This document shows positions 17,604-27,350 of a stretch of 64,000 nucleotides of DNA, piece by piece. Position 1 is the stretch's first letter, and each line of letters opens with the position of its first letter. Source of the stretch: an uncultured Woeseiaceae bacterium (GTDB lineage Bacteria; Pseudomonadota; Gammaproteobacteria; Steroidobacterales; Woeseiaceae); NCBI GenBank assembly GCA_947258565.1, contig CAMYJB010000008.1, positions 62,001-126,000 of the forward strand, in the 5' to 3' direction. The notes beneath the pieces are model-generated. The model worked only from the letters and a program-made list of their open reading frames with translations, searched no databases and was not told the DNA's origin. Made by a program: the position numbers and the translations under genes.

Positions 17604-17620
17604 AGTCTTCAGAGAACCCG

Positions 17621-18994
17621 TCAGGCCGACTGCGCGAGCGACGACGCGATTACCTCGCGCATCGCCTCGACGTAAGCATCGATATCCGCCTCGGTCTTGG
17701 TCTCGGTCGCGCAGACCAGCAGCGCATCTCCGAGGTCCGGGTAGTCCTCGCTCAGGTCGTATCCGCCCAGGATGTCTCGGGCCGCGAGGGCTTCGAGTAC
17801 CGGCGCGACCGGACGGTCAAACTTGAGCGCCACCTCGTGGAAGGCCGGCCCGTCGAACAGGCGCTCGATACCGTCGATGGACGTGAGACCGCCAACCAGC
17901 CGCACCGTGTTGCTGGCGGACTGGCTTGCTACGGCCGTGAGACCGTCGGACCCCAGCAGCGACATGTAGATCGTCGCTGCCGTCACCATCAACCCCTGAT
18001 TCGTGCAGATGTTTGACGTCGCCTTCGAGCGACGGATGTGCTGCTCGCGTGCCTGCAAGGTCAGCGTAAAACCCTGTTTGCCCTCGAGGTCGACGGTGCG
18101 CCCGATGATGCGGCCCGGCATCTGCCGGACGTGCTTCTCTTTACAGGTCATGTAGCCGAAATACGGGCCTCCGGACGACAATGGCACGCCAAGCGGTTGT
18201 CCGTCGCCGCATGCGATGTCGGCGCCCTGCTCTCCCCAGTGTCCCGGTGCCTTCAGCACGGCGAGCGAGGTCGGGTTTGCGATCGCAATGACGACTGCGC
18301 CGCGTGCGTGCGCCCAGTCCGTGATTCGATCGACGTCCTCGAGCGTGCCGAGGAACGTGGGCTGCTGGATCACCACTGCGACCGGGTCGGCGTTGTCGTC
18401 GAGCGCATCAGGTCGCAGCTTGCCGGTCGACGTATCCATCGGCAGGTAGTCGAACGTGAGTCCCTGGCTCCCGGCAATCGCTGTCGCCACCTTTGCATAC
18501 GTCGGACTGACCCCAGGCGTCAGAAGCACCTGTCGCGATTTGGCTTTGCGGTTGCTGCGCACCGCCATCAGGGCCGCCTCGGCCAGTCCCGATGCACCGT
18601 CGTACAGCGAAGCGTTGCTCACGTCGAGCCCGGTCAGCTCCGTAATCATCGACTGGTACTCGTAGATCGTCTGCAGCGTTCCCTGGCTGGCCTCAGCCTG
18701 GTACGGCGTGTATGCGCTGTAGTATTCGCCGCGCGTCGCAATATCCCACACCGCCTGCGGGATGTGATGTTCGTACGCGCCGGCGCCGATAAAGCACAGT
18801 GGCGCCCCGTCCATGGCGGCCCGCTCGCGCATCAGGCGCGTAATCTCCATTTCGCTCATGGCAGCGGGGATGCCGTCGAGCGATTCGATCATCAGCTCCG
18901 CGGGAATCTCGTCGAAGAGTTCGTCGATGCTCTTGACCCCGATGGCTTCGAGCATCTCCTGCGTGTCGTCGTCGGTGTGAGGTATGAAAGGCAT
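17621..18994 (-). CDS. gcvPA: Glycine dehydrogenase (decarboxylating) subunit 1
   Basis: 457 aa, the N-terminal half of P-protein as a separate subunit. Characteristic parts are [49 protein letters not shown] and [16 protein letters not shown]. It pairs with GcvPB for PLP-dependent glycine decarboxylation. ATG 18994 has AGGGTAA upstream; the open frame extending to 19273 runs through gcvH and is not coding. It lies 13 bp after gcvH and 17 bp before tpx, in a tight operon. Confidence 0.97.
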   Translation of the reverse strand: MPFIPHTDDDTQEMLEAIGVKSIDELFDEIPAELMIESLDGIPAAMSEMEITRLMRERAAMDGAPLCFIGAGAYEHHIPQAVWDIATRGEYYSAYTPYQAEASQGTLQTIYEYQSMITELTGLDVSNASLYDGASGLAEAALMAVRSNRKAKSRQVLLTPGVSPTYAKVATAIAGSQGLTFDYLPMDTSTGKLRPDALDDNADPVAVVIQQPTFLGTLEDVDRITDWAHARGAVVIAIANPTSLAVLKAPGHWGEQGADIACGDGQPLGVPLSSGGPYFGYMTCKEKHVRQMPGRIIGRTVDLEGKQGFTLTLQAREQHIRRSKATSNICTNQGLMVTAATIYMSLLGSDGLTAVASQSASNTVRLVGGLTSIDGIERLFDGPAFHEVALKFDRPVAPVLEALAARDILGGYDLSEDYPDLGDALLVCATETKTEADIDAYVEAMREVIASSLAQSA

Positions 18995-19007
18995 AACGTT
19001 ACCCTGG

Positions 19008-19397
19008 TTAGCTATCGATGTCGTCGAGCAGTGCCTGGTAAGCGTCCGGTGACAGCAGCGCACCCTCATCGCCACCCGGCTCCAGTTTGACGATCCAGCC
19101 TTCGCCGTAGGGATCGTTGTTGATGGCTTCCGGATCGTCGGATAAGGCTTCGTTGACGGCGACGACCGTGCCACCGATCGGCGCATAGACGTCGGAAGCG
19201 GCCTTGACGGATTCGACGACCGCCATGTCGCCGCCGCTTTCGACTTCCTGGTTGACCTCGGGCAGCTCGACATACACTAGGTCGCCGAGCGCCGATTGTG
19301 CGTGGTCCGTGATGCCCACCGTTACGTTTCCGTCCTCTTCGCGCCGCAGCCATTCATGGTCACTGGTGTACTGCAGGTCTCCGGGCAATTCGCTCAT
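19008..19397 (-). CDS. gcvH: Glycine cleavage system H protein
   Basis: 129 aa, normal length. The lipoyl-lysine lies in [14 protein letters not shown], with the preceding [20 protein letters not shown] typical of the family. It carries the aminomethyl group between P- and T-proteins and then is reoxidised by lipoamide dehydrogenase, which is not in this window. ATG 19397 has GGGAGAGAG upstream. It is second in the gcv operon, 44 bp after gcvT. Confidence 0.97.
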   Translation of the reverse strand: MSELPGDLQYTSDHEWLRREEDGNVTVGITDHAQSALGDLVYVELPEVNQEVESGGDMAVVESVKAASDVYAPIGGTVVAVNEALSDDPEAINNDPYGEGWIVKLEPGGDEGALLSPDAYQALLDDIDS

Positions 19398-19441
19398 TAC
19401 TCTCTCCCCTGTCGTTTGTCTTTTCGTCCCGCGCACCGATG

Positions 19442-20533
19442 TCAGACGTCGATGCGAATCTCTCCATTACGTACGAACGGCGTCTTGACGACGCGCACGT
19501 CAAGCAGTTTCCCGCGAACATCCACCTGTGCCCGGTCGTAGTCGCCGGCCGGCACCCGGGCCAGGGCAATGGAGCGGCCGATCGTCGGCGAAAAACCACC
19601 CGAGGTGATCTCGCCCTCGCCGACGCCGTCAACGACGACGCGCTGGTGATCGCGCAGCACGCCTTTGTCCTCGAGCAGCAGGCCGACGAAGCGGCGCATG
19701 CCGCCTGCATCCCGCTGCTTCCGGAGGGCCGCCCGCCCGATGAAATCCCGATCCGCCGGTTCCCAGGCGATGGTCCAGCCGAGCCCTGCCTCCAGCGGCG
19801 ACACGTTCTCGTCCATGTCGTTGCCGTAGAGATTCATGGCGGCCTCGAGCCGTAACGTGTCGCGTGCACCCAGTCCACTGGGGCGGACGCCGGCTGCGAG
19901 CAGCCGGTCCCAGAGCTTCGGCGCCTCCGCAGCGGGCACGACGATCTCCCAGCCGTCCTCGCCGGTGTACCCGGTGCGAGCGACAAACCAGTCCCCCGCG
20001 TCCATGCCGTGGAAAGGCTTGAGATCGAGAGCCGCGTCGCGAAACGCCGCGTCGACGCACGGTGCCGCGAGTTCACGGGCTTTCGGGCCCTGCACGGCCA
20101 GCATCGCCAGCTCAGCGCGTTCGCTGACTTTGACTTGGGACTTTTCAGCCTGCTTGCGCAGCCAGGCGAGATCTTTTTCGCGTGTGGCGGCGTTAACCAC
20201 GAGCCGGTAGTGCGTGTCATCGATGTAGTAGACGATAAGGTCGTCGATGACGCCGCCCTGCTCGTTCAGCATGCAGGTATAAAGCGCCTTGCCGCTCACC
20301 GACAGCTTGGCCACGTCGTTGGCCAGCAGGGAGCGCAGGAATTCCCGGGCCCGCTCGCCGGCGATATCCACGATGGTCATATGCGATACATCGAAGACGC
20401 CGGCATGCTGCCTCACGGCGTGGTGCTCTTCCTTTTGCGAACCGTAGTGCAGCGGCATGTCCCAGCCGCCGAAATCGACGATGCGGGCGCCGGCAGCGAC
20501 GTGCTGATCAAAGAGAGGCGTCTTTTTTGTCAT
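19442..20533 (-). CDS. gcvT: Aminomethyltransferase (glycine cleavage T protein)
   Basis: 363 aa, normal length. It transfers the methylene unit from GcvH to tetrahydrofolate and releases ammonia. Family segments include [60 protein letters not shown] and [16 protein letters not shown]. It is the first gene of the operon; a strong hairpin terminator and a tandem glycine riboswitch lie between the promoter side and its ATG at 20533. Confidence 0.97.
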   Translation of the reverse strand: MTKKTPLFDQHVAAGARIVDFGGWDMPLHYGSQKEEHHAVRQHAGVFDVSHMTIVDIAGERAREFLRSLLANDVAKLSVSGKALYTCMLNEQGGVIDDLIVYYIDDTHYRLVVNAATREKDLAWLRKQAEKSQVKVSERAELAMLAVQGPKARELAAPCVDAAFRDAALDLKPFHGMDAGDWFVARTGYTGEDGWEIVVPAAEAPKLWDRLLAAGVRPSGLGARDTLRLEAAMNLYGNDMDENVSPLEAGLGWTIAWEPADRDFIGRAALRKQRDAGGMRRFVGLLLEDKGVLRDHQRVVVDGVGEGEITSGGFSPTIGRSIALARVPAGDYDRAQVDVRGKLLDVRVVKTPFVRNGEIRIDV

Positions 20534-20547
20534 TACGGCTCCAGAGT

Positions 20548-20586
20548 GAAACAAAACAGGGCGACAGACCGCGCGGCCTGTCGCCC
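20548..20586 (-). terminator. Riboswitch-controlled intrinsic terminator before gcvT
   Basis: On the minus strand GGGCGACAG (20586-20578) pairs with CTGTCGCCC (20567-20559), and the 10-nt loop contains a further self-complementary CCGCGCGG. A U-rich run (TGTTTTGTTTC) follows at 20558-20548. It begins right at the 3' end of the second glycine aptamer and 26 nt before gcvT, so it is the likely expression platform: without glycine the transcript should end here. Confidence 0.85.
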
Positions 20587-20752
20587 CTCTGTCCTCGAAA
20601 ACCTGAGAGATCGATGACTTTTCAGTCACTTACCCCTTCGGTGGGCTTGTGTAGCCGCTCTCCAGAGCTAATCAGCGGTCACAGTCCTTCTGCCTGAGCG
20701 TTTCCGGGCGTGTTGCGCCTTCGGCGCCCCGTTTCTCGGCGGGGTCTCTCAT
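20584..20752 (-). ncRNA. Tandem glycine riboswitch
   Basis: Two glycine aptamers in series on the minus strand. Aptamer 1 (about 20752-20675) contains GAGAGACCCC, GCGCCGAAGGCGCAA and CGCTCAGGCAGAAGGACTG. Aptamer 2 (about 20664-20584) contains GGAGAGCGG, CACCGAAGGGGTAAG and CTCTCAGG followed by AGGACAGAGG. These are the conserved core blocks of the family. The pair sits directly before the gcvT terminator, so glycine binding should turn on the gcv operon, including tpx. Edges are approximate. Confidence 0.95.
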
Positions 20753-20856
20753 GTGAACGCTATCGATTAGTGTCCGTGATCATAGCCAATGGCGGTGCCG
20801 GTTGCCAGCGGCGCTGGTGCCGGTACCATGGGCGTCCCGCATTGCCGGAGTCACAC

Positions 20857-22614
20857 ATGAGAAATCGGGTTTGGTTGTCGATAGCCGCATGCCTGCTGGT
20901 TGCACAGGGCGCCCTTGCGGACGCCAGCGAAGATTTTCACGCGCTGCTCGACGAATCATGGGAGTGGTATCTCGAACAGAACCCGATGTTCGCGTCTCGG
21001 GCAGGCGACCGGCGCTACAACACCGAGTGGCGCGACGGCAGCGTCGCTGCCATTGAAGCGCGGCATTTGAAACGGCGGGACTTCCTGCGTCGCGTCTATA
21101 CGATCGACAAGACAGCGCTCTCGGAGGCCGACCAGCTCAATTACGAGCTGTTCCGCCGGGACCTGCAGCGACGTGTCGACCAACACCAGTTCCAGGGGTT
21201 CCTGATGCCCTTCAACCAGCGCGGCGGGGTGCAGAATCTCGATAGCCAGGCGAGCTACCTGCGATTCGAGAAGGCAGAGGATTTCGAAGACTGGCTCGAC
21301 CGCCTCGGCAAGATCGACACGGTGGTCGACCAGACCATCGAGGTGGCCAACCGTGGCATCGACGAAGGCATCGTCTTGCCGCGGGTCCTGATGGAACGTA
21401 TTCCGGAACAGATCGCCGCCCAGCTCGTCGAGAACGGGGAGGACAGCCCTTTCTACCGCACCTTCGAGACCCTGCCGGAGACAATTGCCGCAAAGGACCA
21501 GGAACGCCTGCGTGCGGCCGCGGTGAAGACGATCGAGGACACGGTCATTCCCGCGTACCGGACGCTGGCACGATATTTCGAGAAGACCTACCTGCCCGCG
21601 ACGCGGGAGAGCGTCGGGCTATCCAGCCTGCCGAACGGCAGCGCCTGGTACGAGTTCCTGGCGCGCCGCTTCACGACCACCCGCATGAGCCCCGACGAGA
21701 TCCACCGCAAAGGGCTCGAAGAGGTCAAACGCATCCGCGGGGAGATGCAGCAGATCATCGACGAACTGGAGTTTGAGGGCGATTTCCGGGACTTCCTGAC
21801 CTTCCTGCGGACGGACCCGCAGTTCTATTACGACAACCCCGATGATCTTTACGAAGCCTACCTCGCGACCAGCAAGCGCATCGATCCCGAGCTCGTAAAG
21901 TTGTTCGGCACGCTGCCGCGCATGCCCTACGGCGTGAAACCGATCCCTGATGCCATCGCCCCGGACACCACGACCGCCTACTATTCGCAACCGGCCGCCG
22001 ACGGCAGCCGCGCCGGCATCTATTGGGTGAACCTTTACAAGCCCGAAGTCCGGCCGAAGTACGAGATCGAAGTGCTGTCGGTTCACGAGGCAATGCCCGG
22101 GCATCACCTGCAGATCGCGATCCAGCAGGAGCTCGGCGACCTGCCGAACTTCCGGCGTTACTCCGGTTTCACGGCCTTCGTCGAGGGTTGGGGCCTGTAC
22201 AGCGAGAGCCTCGGCTACGATCTCGGCCTGTACCAAGACCCATACTCCCGTTTCGGCGCCCTGACCTACGACATGTGGCGAGCAATCCGTCTTGTCGTTG
22301 ACACCGGCATTCACTACAAAGGCTGGACGCGGCAACAGGCTATCGATTTTTTCAGCGACAATGCCGCGAAGACCGAGCACGACATCGTCAACGAGATCGA
22401 CCGCTATATCGTCATGCCCGGCCAGGCGCTCGCTTACAAGATCGGCCAGCTCAAGATACTGTCGTTACGCGCTCACGCAGAGGCGACGCTCGGCGACGAC
22501 TTCGATGTGCGGGAGTTCCATGATGTCCTGCTCGGCGCGGGCGCGCTGCCGCTCGACATACTGCAGCAGCGCATGGACGACTGGCTCGCGGAGCAGCTTG
22601 CCGGCCGGTCCTGA
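20857..22614 (+). CDS. Secreted DUF885-family metallopeptidase-like protein
   Basis: 585 aa with a signal peptide (VWLSIAACLLVAQGALA). DUF885 signatures are clear: HEAMPGHHLQIA, a zinc-binding HExxxHH-type motif, and downstream FVEGWGLYSESLGYDLGLY, which supplies another Glu. The segment PFYRTFETLPETI and the C-terminal PGQALAYKIGQLKI are typical. Members are thought to be periplasmic zinc peptidases, though few have been tested. ATG 20857 has GGAG at 20847-20850. It is divergent from the gcv operon, so its promoter overlaps the region upstream of the riboswitch. Confidence 0.9.
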   Translation: MRNRVWLSIAACLLVAQGALADASEDFHALLDESWEWYLEQNPMFASRAGDRRYNTEWRDGSVAAIEARHLKRRDFLRRVYTIDKTALSEADQLNYELFRRDLQRRVDQHQFQGFLMPFNQRGGVQNLDSQASYLRFEKAEDFEDWLDRLGKIDTVVDQTIEVANRGIDEGIVLPRVLMERIPEQIAAQLVENGEDSPFYRTFETLPETIAAKDQERLRAAAVKTIEDTVIPAYRTLARYFEKTYLPATRESVGLSSLPNGSAWYEFLARRFTTTRMSPDEIHRKGLEEVKRIRGEMQQIIDELEFEGDFRDFLTFLRTDPQFYYDNPDDLYEAYLATSKRIDPELVKLFGTLPRMPYGVKPIPDAIAPDTTTAYYSQPAADGSRAGIYWVNLYKPEVRPKYEIEVLSVHEAMPGHHLQIAIQQELGDLPNFRRYSGFTAFVEGWGLYSESLGYDLGLYQDPYSRFGALTYDMWRAIRLVVDTGIHYKGWTRQQAIDFFSDNAAKTEHDIVNEIDRYIVMPGQALAYKIGQLKILSLRAHAEATLGDDFDVREFHDVLLGAGALPLDILQQRMDDWLAEQLAGRS

Positions 22615-22786
22615 CCAGCCGGCTCCACGGGAGCGCTTTGCGAACGAGGTCATCCCGGGACCCGGGAGTCGCCCACAATGCCTCGAATCCGGGGACTCGA
22701 CGGTGGCAGGAGCGTAAAATCAGCGGATCGCGACCGATTTGGTGGCAATGTACCGTCTAACTCTCTGACACTGGGAGTGGGGCGCG

Positions 22787-23404
22787 ATGGCGATCTACCT
22801 CGATGACAAAAAGCTTGTAAAACAGCTGCTTAAAGGCAACGAACGGGCCTTCGAGCGATTCTTCGAGGAGAACTTCGCCCGCCTCTACCGGTTTGCGCTG
22901 GCTCGGCTGTCGGACGATCCCGAGGCCGCGCGCGAAATCGCCCAGATTACGTTGGCCCGGGCGTTGCGGAAGCTGCATACCTACAGGGCCGAAGCCGCCC
23001 TGTTCACCTGGCTCTGTGCGATCTGCCGCAATGAAACCAGCGAGTGGCTGCGGAAACAGGCGCGCTACCGGGAACACGTCGTGCTGACCGAAGACTTTCC
23101 CGAAATCCAGGCGGCTGTCGACTCCTACCAGGCACCGCAGGAAAGCAGTCCGGAATCGCTCTACCGCCGTACAGAGAGCATACGCCTGATCCAGGTAGCG
23201 ATGGACCGACTGCCCCCGCGCTACGGGGATGTGCTGGAGTGGAAGTACGTCGAAGGACGGTCAGTCAGGGAAATCGCCGGCCGGTTGGAGCTTGGCCAGG
23301 AGGCGACGCAATCGCTGCTGGCCAGGGCAAGGCGGGCTTTCGGTGAGATTTACAGGACCTTGATCGATGGCATGGACGAGGACGCGCTGCGCGCGAAGGT
23401 GTGA
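22787..23404 (+). CDS. ECF-type RNA polymerase sigma factor
   Basis: 205 aa with the two sigma domains. Region 2 is LLKGNERAFERFFEENFARL to YRAEAALFTWLCAICRNE, including the DDPEAAREIAQITLARAL core-binding part. Region 4 is MDRLPPRYGDVLEWKYVEGR followed by SVREIAGRLELGQEATQSLL, a helix-turn-helix for -35 recognition. It overlaps the next gene's alternative start by a few bases and lies ahead of a FecR-like regulator and a TonB receptor, so it is probably part of a cell-surface signalling unit. A GGGAG-rich stretch precedes the ATG. Confidence 0.95.
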   Translation: MAIYLDDKKLVKQLLKGNERAFERFFEENFARLYRFALARLSDDPEAAREIAQITLARALRKLHTYRAEAALFTWLCAICRNETSEWLRKQARYREHVVLTEDFPEIQAAVDSYQAPQESSPESLYRRTESIRLIQVAMDRLPPRYGDVLEWKYVEGRSVREIAGRLELGQEATQSLLARARRAFGEIYRTLIDGMDEDALRAKV

Positions 23405-23406
23405 CA

Positions 23407-24420
23407 ATGACGAACCACGAAGAGCTGTTGAAGAGCGACGAAGCCATCGAAACGGTGTTGCGCAGCGCGCCACCCAGGCCGACGCCGTCGGAGGCGGACA
23501 TCGCGAGCGCACGCAGCGCGTTGCGGGCCGAGTGGCGTGGTGTTTACGGCAGGCGCCGGATGCGTCATCGCATCGTGACGTTCGCCGCGGCAGCATCGAT
23601 CATCGGCGCTATCGCCGCGAGTATCTTTGTGTTGCGTGTGCCGAGCGCGCTGCCGGAGCAAGTTGCGAAGATAGAGAGAGCTACCGGATCGATCTACCTG
23701 CTCGGTGAACAATCGGTGCTGCATGAGTTGCCCGATCTGACTGAACTGTCGACGGGGCAGACGCTGGTGACTGGAGGCGATTCGGCCATTGCACTCGCGT
23801 GGCTCGGCGGTGGCTCGTTGCGAGTCGACGAAGACTCGAGAGTCGAATTGGTATCGCCGGGCGAAATCTTCCTGCAGAGTGGACGGGTGTACTTCGATTC
23901 ACAATCGTCGGCGCTGCGAACTCATGACGTGCCGCGCTCGACGGCGGAGTTCGTGATTCGAACGACGGAAGGTCTGATACGTCACGTAGGCACGCAGTAC
24001 ATGGCGGGGGTATCGGCCAGCGGCGTGACGGTCAGCGTGCGCGAAGGGCAAGTGCGGGTCGCCGGGAACACGGTTGATGCCACGGCCACAGCGGGCCAGC
24101 AATTGCGGATACACGGTAACGCGAGACCGTCCTATGCCAATATCAGCGCACACGGTGAAATCTGGCGTTGGGCTGAGAGAATCGCGCCCGAATTTTCCGT
24201 GGACCAGCGGAGTGCCCATGAATTCATACATTGGGTCGCCAGGGAATCCGGCCTCGACATTCGATTCGAGAGCGATTCGGTGGAGCAGCTGGCGCATACC
24301 ACGCGCATGAGCGGCGGCAGCGGAGATATGGAACCCCGGGCCGCATTGCACTTGCTGTTGCAGACCACCACTCTGAATGCCGCCATTGCAGATGGCGCGA
24401 TCCTGGTCACAGCGAGGTAA
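23407..24420 (+). CDS. FecR-like transmembrane anti-sigma regulator with C-terminal STN domain
   Basis: 337 aa. A short cytoplasmic part (to about residue 55) precedes one membrane helix (IVTFAAAASIIGAIAASIFVL). A periplasmic FecR domain follows: ATGSIYLLGEQ, LSTGQTLVTGGDSAIALAWL, GGSLRVDEDSRVEL, RHVGTQYMAGV and VSVREGQVRVAG. The last 90 residues resemble a secretin/TonB short N-terminal domain (VARESGLDIRFE ... EPRAALHLLLQTTTLNAAI). It probably relays ligand occupancy of the TonB receptor to the sigma factor. ATG 23407 is three bases past the sigma-gene stop; GTG 23401 overlaps it. Confidence 0.9.
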   Translation: MTNHEELLKSDEAIETVLRSAPPRPTPSEADIASARSALRAEWRGVYGRRRMRHRIVTFAAAASIIGAIAASIFVLRVPSALPEQVAKIERATGSIYLLGEQSVLHELPDLTELSTGQTLVTGGDSAIALAWLGGGSLRVDEDSRVELVSPGEIFLQSGRVYFDSQSSALRTHDVPRSTAEFVIRTTEGLIRHVGTQYMAGVSASGVTVSVREGQVRVAGNTVDATATAGQQLRIHGNARPSYANISAHGEIWRWAERIAPEFSVDQRSAHEFIHWVARESGLDIRFESDSVEQLAHTTRMSGGSGDMEPRAALHLLLQTTTLNAAIADGAILVTAR

Positions 24421-24433
24421 CGATACCGGGCGA

Positions 24434-26749
24434 ATGTCACGCGTACTCCTTGTCGCAGTTGTCCTCGCGGTGGCCGTCACGTCGACCGCCGCAGGCGACC
24501 CTGCGCCCATGGTCGGGCGGCCGGTTGCTGCGGTAATCGACGAATTTCGCGCGGCCGGATACCCGTTCGCATACAGCGATGCCCTCGTAACCGGAGACAT
24601 GGTCGTCCTGGCGGAACCCGACACCGGCGACCCGCCGGACGTCGTACGGCAAATCCTGGAGCCGCACGATTTGACCGTCCGATACGAAGCAGGGATCTAC
24701 CTCGTCATACCTGCAGCCCCGAAGGAGGCGCCGGCAGAGCCCGCGGCAGCCGAAGCCGCCGCCGCGAAGCCGGATATAGAGACAATTACCGTTTCAGCCA
24801 GTCGTTACGAGATCGGCCGGGACATTTCGTCATCGAGATTCCGCCTGGACCGGCGCACGATCCAGAACATGCCGGACGTGGGCGAAGATCCCCTGCGCAT
24901 CACGCATCGGCTGCCGGGCGCCGCCGCGAGTGGTGCGTCGGCGAAAGCGCATTTCCGTGGCGGCGAGGAGAGCGAAGTCGGTATCGTCCTCAACGGCCAG
25001 AACCTCTTCGACCCGTTCCACGTGCGCGACTACCAGAATATCTTCAGCGCGATCGACTCCCGTGCGATAGAGGGCGTCGAGGTCTATACGGGCGGCTTCC
25101 CGGTTCGCTACGGCGACCGAATGAGCGGTTTCGTATTGATGGACTCGATGGAAGCCGAGAAGCCAAGGCACACGGAACTGGGCATCAGCGTATACAACAC
25201 GTCAGTACTGACGACCGGGTCACAATCGGACCGGCGCTGGTTGTTTTCCGCAAGGCGCGGCAACCTGGACCTCGTTATCGACCCGGAATATGGCCGGCCA
25301 CGATACTTTGACGTATTTGGCCAGTTTACGATCGACCTGGGTTCGAGGACCACGCTGTCGGCCAATGCGCTGTACGCGGACGACAGCGTTACGGTCATAC
25401 TCGAGACGGATCCCGCTGAGCGGGAACAGATGGACAGCGACACCCGAAATGCACAGCTGTGGGTGCAACTGTCGAACGACTGGTCGGAGGAACTCGCGAC
25501 GAGCACGGTATTTTCGTTCGTGCAGTTCGACAATGTGCGCCAGGGATTCCTGAATGATTCGGAGAAAATCGTCGCCGACGTGCGCGATGAGCGCGACGTG
25601 CGGCAACTGGGCATTCGCCAGGACTGGACCTGGCGCGCGGCGGACCGCCACGCCGTTCAATGGGGCCTCCGGATCCTGTACGGTAATGCAGGCTACGACT
25701 ACGCCGCGTCAGCAGAGTATTTCGGACTCCCGGCGCTGTACCCTGACCTTCCCGACCGTGTCGATCGCGCAACCCGTGCCTCACCCGAGGGTGGCAGCTA
25801 CGGTGCTTACGTGGCGGACCGGTGGAAATTGGCCGACGGCACGATCCTCGAATGGGGGCTGCGCTGGGACGACCAGACCTACACGGGACTGACCTCGGAT
25901 TCGCAGCTCAGCCCCCGACTGAGCGTGCTTCACCGTATCGGCGATCGCACGGACCTGCGCCTGAGCTGGGGCCGCTATCACCAGTCCCAGGGAATACAAG
26001 AACTTCAGGTCGAGGATGGTATTGCCAATTTCTGGCCGGCGCAGAGTGCCGACCAGTTCATCGCAGGCCTCCAGCACCGGCTGGAGAATGGCACGGCACT
26101 GCGCGTCGAAGTCTTTCGCAAAGATGTTCGCAAGGTGCGGCCGCGCTTCGAGAACCTCTACGACCCGCTGGGCCTGATCCCGGAGCTGCAGCCGGACCGG
26201 GTGCGGCTCGACCCGTCCCGTGCGCGGACGAGCGGCGCCGAGATATCGCTGAGCCGGAGCGCAGGAGCCTGGCATTGGTGGGCGTCCTACAGCTGGTCCA
26301 GGGCGACCGACCGTATCGAGGGAGCTGACGAGTTCCGCAGCTGGGACCAGCGGCACTCGGCGCAGGGAGGCTTCGGCTGGTCAGACGAGGCATGGGATGT
26401 GTCCTTCGCCGGCAATATACACAGCGGCTGGCCGAAGACGGGCCTGTCGCTGGTCGTCGACGGCGTCGATCCCGATGGCGAGCCTGACTATGTGGTCGTG
26501 CCGGGCCCACGTAACGCAGAGCGTCACGACTACTTCGCGAGCATCGATTTTCGCATCAGCCGGAGATTCGCGGTGAAGCGAGGCACGCTGAGCATCTTCC
26601 TCGAAGTTTCCAACCTCCTCGATCGCGACAACGTCTGTTGCCTCGACTGGGATATCGGAGACGCCCCGGACGGTACTCCGGCACTCGAACTCAGCCATGA
26701 TTATTGGCTGCCTCGGCTCCCGGCCCTCGGCATCCTCTGGGAATTCTGA
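24434..26749 (+). CDS. TonB-dependent outer-membrane receptor with N-terminal STN-like signalling domain
   Basis: 771 aa. After a signal peptide, residues about 25-92 form an STN-like domain (VAAVIDEFRAAGYPFAYSDA to VRYEAGIYLVIP). A Pro/Ala linker leads to a TonB-box-like ETITVSA (116-122). The plug contains PDVGEDPLRITHRLPGA, VLNGQNLFDPFH and VEVYTGGFPVRYGDRMSG, and the barrel ends in LGILWEF with the terminal Phe expected for BamA insertion. It sits 13 bp after fecR and forms a sigma/FecR/receptor trio. The ligand cannot be told from sequence. ATG 24434 is used because the signal peptide begins there. Confidence 0.93.
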   Translation: MSRVLLVAVVLAVAVTSTAAGDPAPMVGRPVAAVIDEFRAAGYPFAYSDALVTGDMVVLAEPDTGDPPDVVRQILEPHDLTVRYEAGIYLVIPAAPKEAPAEPAAAEAAAAKPDIETITVSASRYEIGRDISSSRFRLDRRTIQNMPDVGEDPLRITHRLPGAAASGASAKAHFRGGEESEVGIVLNGQNLFDPFHVRDYQNIFSAIDSRAIEGVEVYTGGFPVRYGDRMSGFVLMDSMEAEKPRHTELGISVYNTSVLTTGSQSDRRWLFSARRGNLDLVIDPEYGRPRYFDVFGQFTIDLGSRTTLSANALYADDSVTVILETDPAEREQMDSDTRNAQLWVQLSNDWSEELATSTVFSFVQFDNVRQGFLNDSEKIVADVRDERDVRQLGIRQDWTWRAADRHAVQWGLRILYGNAGYDYAASAEYFGLPALYPDLPDRVDRATRASPEGGSYGAYVADRWKLADGTILEWGLRWDDQTYTGLTSDSQLSPRLSVLHRIGDRTDLRLSWGRYHQSQGIQELQVEDGIANFWPAQSADQFIAGLQHRLENGTALRVEVFRKDVRKVRPRFENLYDPLGLIPELQPDRVRLDPSRARTSGAEISLSRSAGAWHWWASYSWSRATDRIEGADEFRSWDQRHSAQGGFGWSDEAWDVSFAGNIHSGWPKTGLSLVVDGVDPDGEPDYVVVPGPRNAERHDYFASIDFRISRRFAVKRGTLSIFLEVSNLLDRDNVCCLDWDIGDAPDGTPALELSHDYWLPRLPALGILWEF

Positions 26750-26764
26750 TCGCCTCGACAGGGA

Positions 26765-27322
26765 TCAAAGCAGGAGCGCAGGGATGCGCCATGAATCGAC
26801 CGCTCTGCGGTAGACGCGCAAGTGTGCCGCCGCGACCTTCCTGATAACTCTCTCTGCCTTGTTAACGTCTCTGCAGCTGATCATCGGAATGACGTCGACG
26901 GGTACACCGAGGCCCTGGCCGGCCACCGTGGCGGCGGCGCCTTTCGTTGGACAAATGAGACTCACGGCGCGACTGTATACGGAGCGGACAATCGGGTTAT
27001 CACCAGGAGGTTGTTCGCTCTGGCGCGTGGCCACATAGGGAATTGAACGCGTCAGTGTAAGCAACAATCCCGCGTGACCGCTCGCTTCGTCGTGCGTATG
27101 TACGAGAGCAATCTGGGGCATCAGGCAGTAGGCGGTAACCGCCGAATTAACGGTCGGGCCGACGCTCACGTCTTCACAGATCTCGAGCCGGCGTGCCAGG
27201 CATTTGTTGCGGACGATGACGTGCTGCTTGATGCCGAGGCCGGAGAGCCCCTCGACGAGTTTGACGAAATGCTCGCCGGCCCCGTTCATGCACGCCTCCA
27301 GGTTGATGTGGCCGACCTCCAT
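26765..27322 (-). CDS. Glycosyltransferase-4-like N-terminal domain only
   Basis: 185 aa. It resembles the N-terminal half of GT4/GT-B glycosyltransferases: HINLEACMNGAGEHFVKLVE (donor-side loop), IALVHTHDEASGHAGLLLTL, IPYVATRQSEQPPGDNPIVR and VYSRAVSLICPT. The C-terminal nucleotide-sugar-binding domain is absent, and the protein ends with a divergent PVDVIPMISCRDVNKAERVI and a basic tail. It may be truncated, or a short family member working on lipopolysaccharide-type substrates. GGAG precedes the ATG at 27322. It is the last gene of a leftward group beginning at 28755. Confidence 0.7.
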   Translation of the reverse strand: MEVGHINLEACMNGAGEHFVKLVEGLSGLGIKQHVIVRNKCLARRLEICEDVSVGPTVNSAVTAYCLMPQIALVHTHDEASGHAGLLLTLTRSIPYVATRQSEQPPGDNPIVRSVYSRAVSLICPTKGAAATVAGQGLGVPVDVIPMISCRDVNKAERVIRKVAAAHLRVYRRAVDSWRIPALLL

Positions 27323-27350
27323 GATTCTCCGATGCTCCCGGTTACCCGCT

